From positions 359,791 to 423,790 of the forward strand of contig CANLVP010000003.1 in assembly GCA_947494675.1 (NCBI GenBank): 64,000 nucleotides of DNA, written 5' to 3'. Both the position numbers and the translations under genes were made by a program. The notes below the pieces were generated by a model, which saw nothing but the letters and a program-made list of their open reading frames with translations, had not been told where the DNA came from and made no database searches. This stretch comes from an uncultured Paracoccaceae bacterium (GTDB lineage: Bacteria > Pseudomonadota > Alphaproteobacteria > Rhodobacterales > Rhodobacteraceae). Shown here one piece after another: positions 51,651-61,406 of the stretch. Every line of letters starts with the position of its first letter. Position 1 is the first letter of the stretch.

Positions 51651-53218
51651 GGGGGGTCATCTTAGCCGCCGGGTTGGCCTGCGCCGCGCTGCCTGCTTGG
51701 GCGGAAAAGACCTATGGCCTTGTGATCGGGATCGATGAATACGCTCATGTGCCGGATTTGCAGGGGGCGGTGAATGATGCCCGCGATATTGCCGATGCGT
51801 TGGCGGGGATCGGGGCCGAGGTGACGTTGCTGTTGGATGGGGCGGCGTCGCGGGCGGCGATCTTTGAGGCCTGGGAGGCAGTGGCCGCGAAGATTGAGCC
51901 CGGTGACCGTTTGGTCGTCAGCTATGCAGGCCACGGGTCTTATGAGCCGGAGTATATCATCGGGTCAGAGGAAGACGGGCGGGATGAGAATTTCCTGCTG
52001 GCCGGGTTTTCGTTTCAGGGCGCTGGTGCGGCAGAGCGCATTCGTGATGATGAATTGGCGGCGCTGATTGCATTGACGCCGCAGGCCGAGGTCGTGTTTC
52101 TGGCCGACAGCTGCCATTCGGGCACGGTGTCGCGGAATGTGGTGCCGGTGCTGGGTTACCGCTATGTGATCGGCGGCAAGCTGTCGGATGATCCCTTGCC
52201 ACCGCCGCCGCCACGGGTGTCGCCCAGCGAGGGCAAGGATGATGTGGCGCTGTTTTTGGCCGCTGTGGACGAGGCCGAAAAGGTGCCGGAGTTTTTGATC
52301 GACGGTAAACCGCGGGGCGCGCTGTCCTATGCCTTTGCCCGCGGGTTGCGCGGCGAGGCGGATGAGGATGCCAATGGGGCCGTCACCAAGGACGAATTGG
52401 CGACCTATGTGCGTCGCTCGGTGCGCGAGATCAGTCAGGGCTTGCAGGCGCCGCAGATTAGCCCGCGTGGGGATGAAGAGCGTGTGCTGTTTGCGTTGAA
52501 TGGCGCGCCGGAGCCGGTGATGATCGAGGTGTCGCCGTTTGAAAAGACTTTGGCCGGGCTGCCGGAGCTGCCTGTTGCGCATAACGGCGGCAACTATGGG
52601 GCGACCGTTCTGGCGGGGATGGAAGGCGTTCAGCTGGTCGAGGACCCGCTGGCCGCCGCTGCTTTTGCGGATTTCAGCGCCGGTGTGTTGCGGTCCACGG
52701 TCGGGGATGCGCTTGCGTCATTCAGCGACGATGCCCCGGCGGTGGGCCTTGGGCTGGCCATCGACAAGCTGCGGGTGACGCAAGCGATTTCCACGGCGGG
52801 CCGATCCGGCGCGTTGGAGGTGCGGTTCGCCGAAGGGGATCGCAGCTATACCAGCCGCGACCGGGTGACGGTGCAGATCAGGGGTCGTACGACGCCTTAC
52901 ATCACGCTGGTGGCGGTGTCTTCTGATGGGTCGGTCTCACTCCTGTATCCCTATCAGGGCGACGGCATCGACGATCCGATTGCGGTGATCCCGGCGGACC
53001 CGCTGAACCTGACCTTGCAGGTGCAGGCGCCTTATGGGGCGGACCATATCATTGCGATTGAAACGCAGGGCGATGGGGCTGATCTGCGGGCGGTGCTGGC
53101 GCATCTGGATGGGCAGGACAGCCGCACACCAAAGCTGTGGGAGGTGCTGCGCACGGCGGTGCTGAAGATGGACACACAACCGCACATCGCGCTCTTTCCT
53201 TTCTACACAAGGCCTTAA
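51647..53218 (+). CDS. Exported caspase family protein (peptidase C14) with DUF4384-like C-terminus
   Basis: Signal peptide MRGVILAAGLACAALPAWA; KTYGLVIGIDEYAHVPDLQGAVNDARDIADAL; LVVSYAGHGSYEPEY; VVFLADSCHSG; ITLVAVSSDGSVSLLYPY. ATGA overlap with the OmpA gene. Confidence 0.92.
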   Translation: MRGVILAAGLACAALPAWAEKTYGLVIGIDEYAHVPDLQGAVNDARDIADALAGIGAEVTLLLDGAASRAAIFEAWEAVAAKIEPGDRLVVSYAGHGSYEPEYIIGSEEDGRDENFLLAGFSFQGAGAAERIRDDELAALIALTPQAEVVFLADSCHSGTVSRNVVPVLGYRYVIGGKLSDDPLPPPPPRVSPSEGKDDVALFLAAVDEAEKVPEFLIDGKPRGALSYAFARGLRGEADEDANGAVTKDELATYVRRSVREISQGLQAPQISPRGDEERVLFALNGAPEPVMIEVSPFEKTLAGLPELPVAHNGGNYGATVLAGMEGVQLVEDPLAAAAFADFSAGVLRSTVGDALASFSDDAPAVGLGLAIDKLRVTQAISTAGRSGALEVRFAEGDRSYTSRDRVTVQIRGRTTPYITLVAVSSDGSVSLLYPYQGDGIDDPIAVIPADPLNLTLQVQAPYGADHIIAIETQGDGADLRAVLAHLDGQDSRTPKLWEVLRTAVLKMDTQPHIALFPFYTRP

Positions 53219-53251
53219 CCGCTTGACCTGACGCGACGGACGTCCCACCTT

Positions 53252-53935
53252 TTGCCCATGAAAGGCGGGACGCCCGTGAACGAGACGGACAAAAAGGCGC
53301 AATTCAGTTTGCTGCACGCATTTGAAACGGTCGAAGCCTCGCTTCGCACCGAAAACTGGTTCTTTGAAACCGTGCGGGCAGAGCTGCAAAAGACGGCGCC
53401 TTTGTCTGACTTCCCAACAATCATGGGATCCAACGGGCATGATTATCTGCTGCATTTCACCCAGTTCATGTTCTTTCTGCGTGCACTCGATTGCACCGAT
53501 GCCGCCCAGATCAGCGTGTTCATCGACAGCCACAACGACAAGATCAACGGCCAGTTGAATGACCCCGATTTTGGAAAATCGCCTAAGGAATTCCAAAAGG
53601 CGATCTTTAAGCCCGACCGGAAGGCGAAGATCCTGGATAGCATCCGCGCGCTGGGTGCGCCGGTCTTTGCGATCTATGAATTCGGGCATCTGCTGATCGA
53701 CGATATGTCGCCCAAGACCACCGAAAAGCTGATTGAAGATTTGCGCTTTGGCAAGCTGCTCGAGCGGCGCGAGGATGACCGGCTTGAGGCGGATGCAAAG
53801 CGGGTGCTGATCGCCTCAACCGGGTTTCTGGAAGACACATATAAGATGTCGCTACTGATGCAGCGCCGGATGATCGCCGAGAGCATCACCGACGAGGAAA
53901 TCGCAGCGGCCCGGAGTGCGGCGCAAGCGGATTGA
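53252..53935 (+). CDS. Hypothetical protein, helical, cytoplasmic
   Basis: 227 aa, no signal peptide, no family recognised; alternative GTG start at 53276. Confidence 0.7.
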   Translation: MPMKGGTPVNETDKKAQFSLLHAFETVEASLRTENWFFETVRAELQKTAPLSDFPTIMGSNGHDYLLHFTQFMFFLRALDCTDAAQISVFIDSHNDKINGQLNDPDFGKSPKEFQKAIFKPDRKAKILDSIRALGAPVFAIYEFGHLLIDDMSPKTTEKLIEDLRFGKLLERREDDRLEADAKRVLIASTGFLEDTYKMSLLMQRRMIAESITDEEIAAARSAAQAD

Positions 53936-53997
53936 TGAGTTGATGCGCCTGCGGGGCTGACTTATCAGGTGGTCAGATTGCTGCCCCGAGGACGCCC

Positions 53998-54528
53998 ATG
54001 ACCACCGATATTCCCAAAACCGAATTGGCAAAGCAGATTGCCGCGATCGCCACGTTGACCGGGGAATTCACCCTGCGATCAGGACAGGTCGCGCATACCT
54101 ATTTCGACAAATACCGGTTTGAAGGTGATCCCGCGTTGCTGCGTCCCCTTGCGAAAGAGATGGCCAAGCTGATCCCGGCGGAGACGGATATCATCGCCGG
54201 GTTGGAATTGGGGGGCGTGCCGCTTGCGACGGCAATCGCGCTTGAAACCGGCCTGCCCGCCGCCTTTGTCCGCAAAGAGGCGAAAACCTATGGCACCTGC
54301 CGCGCGATTGAGGGTCAGGATGTGGCTGGCAAAAAAGTAACCTTCATCGAGGATGTGATCACCACAGGCGGCGCGGTGGCGGATGCGCATGAATTGGCGA
54401 CTGCGGAAGGCGCGCAGATGCGCGGTGTTGTCTGCGCGATTTGGCGGGGCGAAGGTGCGCCGCATATCGCGAATGTCCCCGGCCTTGCCGTTTGGCCGGT
54501 GTTCACGCGGGCGGATTTGGAACGCTAG
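53998..54528 (+). CDS. pyrE: Orotate phosphoribosyltransferase
   Basis: GEFTLRSGQVAHTYFDKYRFEGDP; PRPP motif VTFIEDVITTGGAVADA. Confidence 0.88.
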   Translation: MTTDIPKTELAKQIAAIATLTGEFTLRSGQVAHTYFDKYRFEGDPALLRPLAKEMAKLIPAETDIIAGLELGGVPLATAIALETGLPAAFVRKEAKTYGTCRAIEGQDVAGKKVTFIEDVITTGGAVADAHELATAEGAQMRGVVCAIWRGEGAPHIANVPGLAVWPVFTRADLER

Positions 54529-54627
54529 CAATAATCGATTGCCTAATTATCAGGCAAAGGCTTTCAAAACCCGCGCTGATGGCTGTGCAGCGTTGCTATT
54601 TGCCTCGAAGGCACTAAACTTTATGGA

Positions 54628-56052
54628 ATGAATTCAAAGGTTCAGCACTTTAGTGAGATGACCGCCGATGGCGGCACCCGTAGCCCCTATACCGCCTATG
54701 ACGGCTGGTTCGCGCAGCAAGACAACGCGCGGCTGGCGAAAAAGTCGGCAGAAGCCGAGGCGTTTTTCAGACGCTCTGGCATCACCTTTAACGTCTATGG
54801 GCAGTCGGACGCCGAAGAGCGGTTGATCCCATTTGATCTGGTGCCACGGATCATTTCGGGGCGGGAATGGACCAAGCTGTCGCGCGGGATTGATCAGCGG
54901 GTGCGGGCGATCAACGCGTTTCTGCATGATATCTACAACCGACAGGAAATTCTGCGGGCTGGTGTCGTCCCGACGTCTTTGGTGGCACAAAACGATGCCT
55001 TCCTGCCGGAGATGATGGATTTCAGCCCACCCGGCGACGTCTATACCCATATCGTTGGCACCGACATTGTGCGCACCGGCGAGGATGATTTCTTTGTTCT
55101 TGAGGACAACGCCCGCACGCCCAGCGGCGTCAGCTATATGCTGGAAAACCGCGAGACGATGCTGCAGATGTTCCCCGAACTGTTCAGTAAAATCAAAGTG
55201 CAGCGGGTCAGTGACTACCCCAAGCAATTGCGCCGTTCGCTTGAGGCCTCGGCCCCTGCTGGGTGCAAGGGTCGGCCCTGCGTGGTCGTGCTGACGCCCG
55301 GCATTCATAACTCGGCCTATTACGAGCACAGCTTTCTGGCGGATCAGATGGGTGTTGAGCTGGTCGAGGGGCACGATTTGCGGATCGTGGATGGCCATGT
55401 GGCGATGCGCACCACGCGCGGCTACAAGGTGATTGATGTGATTTACCGCCGGGTGGATGACGAATTCCTTGATCCGTTGACGTTCAACCCAAGTTCGATG
55501 CTGGGTGTGCCGGGGATCATGGATGTCTACCGCGCGGGCAATATCGCCATTGCCAATGCGCCCGGCACCGGGGTTGCGGATGACAAGGCGATCTATAGCT
55601 ATATGCCTGAAATCGTTGAGTTCTACACCGGCGAGCGGGCGATCTTGAAGAACGTTGAGACCTATCGCTGCTCTGAGCCGGACATGTTGAAATACGTGCT
55701 GGATAACCTTGCCGATCTGGTCGTGAAAGAAGTGCACGGATCGGGCGGTTACGGGATGTTGGTGGGGCCAGCGGCCAGTAAGAAAGAGCTGGCAGAATTT
55801 GCCGATAAGCTGCGCGCGCGGCCCGGAAATTACATTGCGCAACCGACACTAAGCCTGTCCACCGTGCCGATCTTCACCGAGGCTGGGCTGGCCCCGCGTC
55901 ACGTGGATTTGCGGCCCTTTGCACTTGTGTCGCCCGGTGGCGTGGACATCACGCCGGGTGGTCTGACGCGCGTGGCCCTGACTGAAGGCAGCCTTGTGGT
56001 GAATTCATCCCAAGGCGGCGGCACCAAAGACACCTGGGTATTGGAAGACTGA
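54628..56052 (+). CDS. Circularly permuted ATP-grasp protein (DUF404/DUF407)
   Basis: 474 aa; FNVYGQSDAEERLIPFDLVPRIISGREW, EDNARTPSGVSYMLENRE, VHGSGGYGMLVGPAAS. Confidence 0.94.
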   Translation: MNSKVQHFSEMTADGGTRSPYTAYDGWFAQQDNARLAKKSAEAEAFFRRSGITFNVYGQSDAEERLIPFDLVPRIISGREWTKLSRGIDQRVRAINAFLHDIYNRQEILRAGVVPTSLVAQNDAFLPEMMDFSPPGDVYTHIVGTDIVRTGEDDFFVLEDNARTPSGVSYMLENRETMLQMFPELFSKIKVQRVSDYPKQLRRSLEASAPAGCKGRPCVVVLTPGIHNSAYYEHSFLADQMGVELVEGHDLRIVDGHVAMRTTRGYKVIDVIYRRVDDEFLDPLTFNPSSMLGVPGIMDVYRAGNIAIANAPGTGVADDKAIYSYMPEIVEFYTGERAILKNVETYRCSEPDMLKYVLDNLADLVVKEVHGSGGYGMLVGPAASKKELAEFADKLRARPGNYIAQPTLSLSTVPIFTEAGLAPRHVDLRPFALVSPGGVDITPGGLTRVALTEGSLVVNSSQGGGTKDTWVLED

Positions 56053-56053
56053 T

Positions 56054-56995
56054 ATGCTTGGAAAAACCGCAGGTGGTCTATATTGGATGTTCCGCTTTCT
56101 TGAGCGGGCTGAGAATACCGCGCGTCTGATTGAGGCGGGGTTTCGCATTGCGCTGACCCGGTCCACGGATGCGCAGGCCGAATGGAAATCGGTGATTGTC
56201 ACCTCGGCCTCGCAGGCGGCTTATGACGCCAAGCATGATGGCTATGACAGCACGCGGGTGACGGATTTCCTGCTGCGTGATCCAGATAATCCCAGTTCGG
56301 TTTTGTCGGTGATCAAAGCGGCCCGCGACAACGCGCGGCTGGTGCGCACGGCGCTGACAACCGAGGTCTGGTCGAGCGTGAATGAGACTTGGATGGTGCT
56401 TTGCGACGTGTTGCGCGACCCGGTGCCAGAGACAGAGTTACCGGCGGTCTTGGCCACGATCCGCCAGCAATCGGCACTGGTGCGCGGTGGTTTGCACGGC
56501 ACGATGTTGCGCAACGACATCTACGATTTTTGCAGGCTGGGCACGTTTGTGGAACGGATGGACAGCACCACGCGGATCATTGATGTGAAGTATTACGCGC
56601 TGCTGCCTGCGGCGTCCTTTGTCGGCAGCCGGATGGACAATGTGCAATGGGAGACGATTTTGCGGTCCGTGTCGGCGCATCGGTCGTTCCGCTGGGCGGT
56701 TGAGGATGAATTCAACGCGGCCAGCATTGCGGAGTTTCTGATCCTTGACGCGCGGATGCCCCGGTCGCTTTACTTTTGTGCCGGGCAATTGGTGGATAAT
56801 CTGGATTATCTGGCCGCGAACTATGGTGAGGAAACCGAGAGCTTGCGCAAGGCAAGGGCCTTGCGGGCGCGGCTGAAGGATCGGGATATCAGCTCGATCT
56901 TTGAGGAAGGGTTGCATGAGTTCCTGAACGATGTGCTGTCCGATACGGCGCAGTTGGGCATGCAGATTGAGCAAGATTACAGGTTTATCGCGTAA
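56054..56995 (+). CDS. Alpha-E domain protein (DUF403)
   Basis: MLGKTAGGLYWMFRFLERAENTARLIEAGFRIAL, FCRLGTFVERMDSTTRIIDVKYY. Confidence 0.94.
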   Translation: MLGKTAGGLYWMFRFLERAENTARLIEAGFRIALTRSTDAQAEWKSVIVTSASQAAYDAKHDGYDSTRVTDFLLRDPDNPSSVLSVIKAARDNARLVRTALTTEVWSSVNETWMVLCDVLRDPVPETELPAVLATIRQQSALVRGGLHGTMLRNDIYDFCRLGTFVERMDSTTRIIDVKYYALLPAASFVGSRMDNVQWETILRSVSAHRSFRWAVEDEFNAASIAEFLILDARMPRSLYFCAGQLVDNLDYLAANYGEETESLRKARALRARLKDRDISSIFEEGLHEFLNDVLSDTAQLGMQIEQDYRFIA

Positions 56996-57792
56996 TGCAG
57001 CTTCGGATCAGTCATACAACGCGATACAATTACGATCAGCCCGTGGTCTACGCGCTGCAAAAGGTGCGGCTGCGGCCGGTGGATGATCCTATGCAAACGG
57101 TGGTGGACTGGCGGGTTGAGATTGCGGGTGGGACGTGTGAGACGAGCTACCGCGATCATTATGGCAACCACGTTGATCTGGTGAGCACGACGCCCGGCGA
57201 GGCGGAACTGTCGATCACCGCAAGCGGCACGGTAGATACGCAGGACACCGCCGGGATATTGGGCAAGCGATACGGTCGCGCACCGCTGTGGCACTTCAAG
57301 CAGGCCACAGACCTGACGGCGGCTGGCGAAAGGGTTGCGGCGCTTGCCGAGACGACCCGCGAAAAGCGCGATACATTGCAGGCGCTGCATGATGTGTCGG
57401 CAGATATCCTGCGGGCCGCGCCCTATGGGTTTGGCAAAACGGACGCCAATTCAACGGCAGAGGACGCGCTGGCGCTGGCCCAGGGGGTTTGTCAGGATCA
57501 CACGCATATCATGCTCGCCGTGGCCCGCACCATCGGGCTGCCTGCGCGCTATGTCAGCGGCTATCTGATGATGAATGACCGGGTGGATCAGGACGCGAGC
57601 CATGCCTGGACAGAGGTTCATGTCCCTGATCTGGGCTGGGTCGGCTTTGACGTCTCAAACGGTGTGTCACCGGATGAACGTTACGTCCGGCTGGCGGTTG
57701 GGCGTGATGCGCGCGATGCGGCCCCGATTTCCGGGCTGCGGGTGGGCAATGCCGATGAGACCCTCATTGTATCTTTACAGGTGCAGCAGTAA
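56995..57792 (+). CDS. Transglutaminase-like protein
   Basis: LRISHTTRYNYDQPV; Cys/His/Asp triad context QGVCQDHTHIMLAVARTIGLPARYVSGYL..ASHAWTEVHVPDLGWVGFDVSNG. Confidence 0.95.
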   Translation: MQLRISHTTRYNYDQPVVYALQKVRLRPVDDPMQTVVDWRVEIAGGTCETSYRDHYGNHVDLVSTTPGEAELSITASGTVDTQDTAGILGKRYGRAPLWHFKQATDLTAAGERVAALAETTREKRDTLQALHDVSADILRAAPYGFGKTDANSTAEDALALAQGVCQDHTHIMLAVARTIGLPARYVSGYLMMNDRVDQDASHAWTEVHVPDLGWVGFDVSNGVSPDERYVRLAVGRDARDAAPISGLRVGNADETLIVSLQVQQ

Positions 57793-57826
57793 TCTAGGGC
57801 GGCAAAGACCTCTCAGGAAGACCACC

Positions 57827-58558
57827 ATGACATATTGCGTCGGCTTGCGCCTCAATCAGGGCCTTGTCTTCATGTCCGATACCCGCACCAACGCGGGCGT
57901 GGATAATTTCTCATCCAGCCGCAAAATGTTCAATTGGACCGTGCCGGGAGAGATGGCGGTGACGATCATGACAGCGGGCAATCTGGCCACCACGCAAGCC
58001 ATGATCAGCTTGCTCGAAGAGCGGTCCAAAGCGACAGAGGACCGCGACCCCAGCATTCTGCGGCAAACCACGATGTTTCAGGTGGCGCGGCTTGTCGGTG
58101 CGACGCTGAAAGAGGTGATCGCTGACAGCAGCACGGGCGGGCAAGAGGCGGATGATACGTTCGGTGCCTCGGCCATTGTGGGCGGGCAGATCAAGGGCGG
58201 GAAGCCCACGATTTTCCTGATCTACCCGCAGGGAAATTTCATCGAAGTCACGGATGACACACCGTTTTTCCAGATCGGTGAGACGAAATACGGCAAGCCG
58301 ATTTTGGTGCGTGCCTATGATCCGGACATGTCGTTTGAAGACGCCATCAAGCTGTTGCTGGTGTCGTTTGATTCCACCGTCAAAGCCAACCTCTCGGTCG
58401 GGCTACCGTTTGATTTGAAGGTCTATGAAGACGACAGCCTAAACGCGGGACGGGTCACACGGATTGAAGATGACGACCCGGTTTATCAGGCGATTTCAAC
58501 CGGCTGGGGCGATGCGCTAAAAACCGCGTTTGAGCAGCTTCCAAGCTATAAGTTGTAG
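57827..58558 (+). CDS. Anbu/proteasome-type peptidase
   Basis: MTYCVGLRLNQGLVFMSDTRTNAGVDNFSSSRKM with Thr2 as likely Ntn nucleophile; track ORF extends upstream to 57575 but overlaps the transglutaminase gene. Confidence 0.93.
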   Translation: MTYCVGLRLNQGLVFMSDTRTNAGVDNFSSSRKMFNWTVPGEMAVTIMTAGNLATTQAMISLLEERSKATEDRDPSILRQTTMFQVARLVGATLKEVIADSSTGGQEADDTFGASAIVGGQIKGGKPTIFLIYPQGNFIEVTDDTPFFQIGETKYGKPILVRAYDPDMSFEDAIKLLLVSFDSTVKANLSVGLPFDLKVYEDDSLNAGRVTRIEDDDPVYQAISTGWGDALKTAFEQLPSYKL

Positions 58559-59649
58559 TCTGGCCCGGGCATCTGCGTCAGGCCAAGCTGCGCCAGCGTG
58601 ATTGAAGTTTCAGAGCGGAGCACATCCCAAAGAGCGTTTAGCCCCGCCTCGCCCCCGGCAGCGATGGCGAATTGTAGGATGCGGCCCAGAAATGTGAAGT
58701 TTGCACCCAAGGCATAGGCCTTGACCACGTCCTCGCCACTGCGCAGTCCGGTGTCGTAGAACAGCGGATAGTCGGGACCAAGTGCGGCACGGATGTCGGC
58801 GAGCGCGTTGATCGGTGGGCACGCGCTGTCGAGCTGGCGGCTGCCGTGGCTTGAGACCTGGATCGCGTCCACCCCGGATTTTTGCAGCGTCTTGGCGTCA
58901 TCGGGATCAAGCACGCCCTTCACCACCAGCTTGCCTGGCCATGCGTCGCGCAGGCGCGCGAGCGTATCCCAATCGGCCTTGGCCCGGCTTTCGGTGCGAT
59001 CAAATGCGAAGCCCGGCATTTGGAAATTCGCCATCTCTGGGCGGCCCCGGAACAGCGCGTTGAGCGACCAGCGCGGGTGCAGGGCAAAGTCGATGAATTG
59101 CTTGGGGCCGATGCGGAAGGGCATGGTGAAGCCGTGGCGCAATTCGCGCGGGCGGCGGCCAACCTCTGGCACGTCAACCGTCAGGATCAGGGTTTCATAG
59201 CCCGCCGCCTTGGCCCGTTCGACAAGTTGAAACGTCCCGGTGCCGTCACCGCTGAAATAGAGCTGAAACCAAGCATGGCCCTGTGCCGTCTCGATCATCT
59301 GTTCCATCGGGGTCGAAGCCACGGTTGAGACGCCCAGCGGCACCTTTTCCCGCGCGGCAAGGCGGGCCAGCATCAGGTCCGCACCGGGACCAGAAAGGTT
59401 GCACATGCCCATGGGGCTGATCCCAAAGGGCGCCTGGGTGGTTGCGCCAAAAAACGTGGTGCCGATGGTACGATTGCTGACGTCACACAGGATTTTCGGT
59501 TTGAATTCAATCGCATCAAGGGCAGCGCGGTTGCGGGCAGCACCCACCTCTTGCCCGGCAGCACCGTCGATGTAGTCAAACACCATCCAAGGCAGGCGCC
59601 GCTTCGCGATGCGGCGGGCGTCCTCGCTCGCGTGGATTCCGAGGCTCAC
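58546..59649 (-). CDS. FMN-dependent alpha-hydroxy acid oxidase/dehydrogenase
   Basis: ARRIAKRRLPWMVFDYIDGAAGQE, GISPMGMCNLSGPGADLMLARLA, VSSHGSRQLDSACPPINALADI, DTGLRSGEDVVKAYALGA. 13-bp convergent overlap with Anbu gene. Confidence 0.92.
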   Translation of the reverse strand: MSLGIHASEDARRIAKRRLPWMVFDYIDGAAGQEVGAARNRAALDAIEFKPKILCDVSNRTIGTTFFGATTQAPFGISPMGMCNLSGPGADLMLARLAAREKVPLGVSTVASTPMEQMIETAQGHAWFQLYFSGDGTGTFQLVERAKAAGYETLILTVDVPEVGRRPRELRHGFTMPFRIGPKQFIDFALHPRWSLNALFRGRPEMANFQMPGFAFDRTESRAKADWDTLARLRDAWPGKLVVKGVLDPDDAKTLQKSGVDAIQVSSHGSRQLDSACPPINALADIRAALGPDYPLFYDTGLRSGEDVVKAYALGANFTFLGRILQFAIAAGGEAGLNALWDVLRSETSITLAQLGLTQMPGPDYNL

Positions 59650-60635
59650 GACGCGTCGGGGGCAAGGATGATTTTCGGGGCCGCGACTTTGCCCGCGCGA
59701 ATGTCTTCAAAGGCTTTTTGGCCCTCCGACAGCGGCCGTTCTTCGGTCCAGTCGAGCGGGCCAAGGCGGCCATCAAAGATCGCGGCGGCGGTGTCGCGAA
59801 AGTCCTGCGCAGTATAGGTGTAGGTGCCGATGAAGGTGATTTCCTGCAAGGTCATACGGCGGATATCAAGGCCGCCTGTCGCCTCGCCCAATCCGATGTG
59901 TGCAATCACACCGCCGGGCCGTGCGATGGCCGTCGCATCAGCGCGGGTGGCGGCATAGCCTACCCCGTCGATCACAAAATCCACGTCGGTAACCGCGCCG
60001 GGGGCGACGGCATCAAAGCCGTCAATCGCATCAAGCGTCGCGCGGCGGACCGGGTTAGGTTCTGCCACGGTAATCTCTGTCGCGCCAAAGGCACGCAGGG
60101 CCAGTGCGGCCCCGACCCCAATCGCGCCGCCGCCGATGACATGGCAGCGGGCCTGATCCAACGGGACGGCAAGCGCCTGTGCGCCCAAGCGAACCGCGTG
60201 CCAGCCGCAGGCCAGCGGCTCGGCCAAAGCGGCCTTGGCCAGCGGCACATGGTCGGGGACGGTGACGAGGTTGTTGTCCTGTATTACCACGCATTCGGCA
60301 AAGGCCCCTTCGCGCGGCGGCATGGAGATGATCATACGGTCGGGGCACAGGTTATCCCGCCCCGCCACGCAGGCACGGCAGCTGCCACAGGCCACCAGCG
60401 GATTGATCGTCACACGCTCGCCGTCGCGGGGGCCGCCACTGATAATACCCGCCGCTTCGTGCCCGAGGATCAGCGGCGCGGGGCGGCGTTCATCGTGGCC
60501 CAGAAAGGCGTGCATGTCTGACCCGCAGATGCCCGATGCCATGATCAGGATGAGCTGCTGCCCGGATTGTGGTTGCGGATCAGGAACATAGCGGTAGTCG
60601 AGCTTTTCGACGTCGGCATAAACTAAAGCCTTCAT
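59646..60635 (-). CDS. Zinc-dependent alcohol dehydrogenase (MDR; L-idonate/sorbitol dehydrogenase-like)
   Basis: GICGSDMHAFLGHDERRPAPLILGHEAAGII, CGSCRACVAGRDNLC. Confidence 0.9.
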   Translation of the reverse strand: MKALVYADVEKLDYRYVPDPQPQSGQQLILIMASGICGSDMHAFLGHDERRPAPLILGHEAAGIISGGPRDGERVTINPLVACGSCRACVAGRDNLCPDRMIISMPPREGAFAECVVIQDNNLVTVPDHVPLAKAALAEPLACGWHAVRLGAQALAVPLDQARCHVIGGGAIGVGAALALRAFGATEITVAEPNPVRRATLDAIDGFDAVAPGAVTDVDFVIDGVGYAATRADATAIARPGGVIAHIGLGEATGGLDIRRMTLQEITFIGTYTYTAQDFRDTAAAIFDGRLGPLDWTEERPLSEGQKAFEDIRAGKVAAPKIILAPDAS

Positions 60636-61399
60636 TTTGCGGTGTATCCTCCGTCAACCATCAGCACTTGCCCGGTCACATAGGCAGAGGCGTCTGAGCA
60701 TAGAAATAGAAGCGGGCCGTCGATGTCGCGCAATTCTCCGTTGCGGCCGACGCAGGTTTGGGCGGCGTTGCGGGCCGCGCGGTCGGGGTCGGCAAAGACG
60801 GGACCAGTCAGTTCGGTGGGAAAGAACCCCGGCCCAATGGCGTTGGCCGTGATGCCGTGGGGGGACCATGCCTCTGCCATGGCGCGGGTGAGTTGCGCGA
60901 TGCCGGCCTTGGACGCGCCGTAGCTGATGCCTGCGGGAAAGGCGCGGGTTGTCTGGAGCGAGGCGAAGTTGACGATGCGGCCCCAGCCCTTGGATTTCAT
61001 TGCGGGGGCAAGAGCTTGGGTCAGAAAGAAGGGTGCAGCGAGGTTCAGGTTCATCGTGATGTCCCACCCCTCTGGCGTGACCTCATCGGCGGTTTGCCGG
61101 GTGTTGATCCCGGCGGCATGGATCACGATGTCGGGTGCGCCAAAGGTTGCTGCAATGGCGCGGGCCACGTCCGTGATGGCGGCACGGTCGGACAGATCGG
61201 CGCTGACGGTCGCGGCGGCGGGTCCGGTTTGCGCGGCCCAATCGGCCAGCGCATCAGCGCGGCGGGCCACGCCGACGACCTGCGCGCCCGCAGCGGCAAG
61301 GGCGACGGCGGCCCGCTGGCCCAAGCCCGCGCTGGCCCCGGTCACACATGCAATCCGGCCCGTGAGGTCAAAAAGCTGTCTTGGATCATGATCGGTCAT
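60632..61399 (-). CDS. SDR family oxidoreductase (gluconate 5-dehydrogenase-like)
   Basis: FDLTGRIACVTGASAGLGQRAAVALAAAGAQVVGVARR; ISYGASKAGIAQLTRAMA; start trimmed to ATG 61399. Confidence 0.92.
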   Translation of the reverse strand: MTDHDPRQLFDLTGRIACVTGASAGLGQRAAVALAAAGAQVVGVARRADALADWAAQTGPAAATVSADLSDRAAITDVARAIAATFGAPDIVIHAAGINTRQTADEVTPEGWDITMNLNLAAPFFLTQALAPAMKSKGWGRIVNFASLQTTRAFPAGISYGASKAGIAQLTRAMAEAWSPHGITANAIGPGFFPTELTGPVFADPDRAARNAAQTCVGRNGELRDIDGPLLFLCSDASAYVTGQVLMVDGGYTAK

Positions 61400-61406
61400 G
61401 CCCTTG

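Noticed and set aside
54539-54557. Short inverted repeat TTGCCT..AGGCAA after pyrE
   Set aside because: Only 6 bp and no T-run; too weak to call a terminator.
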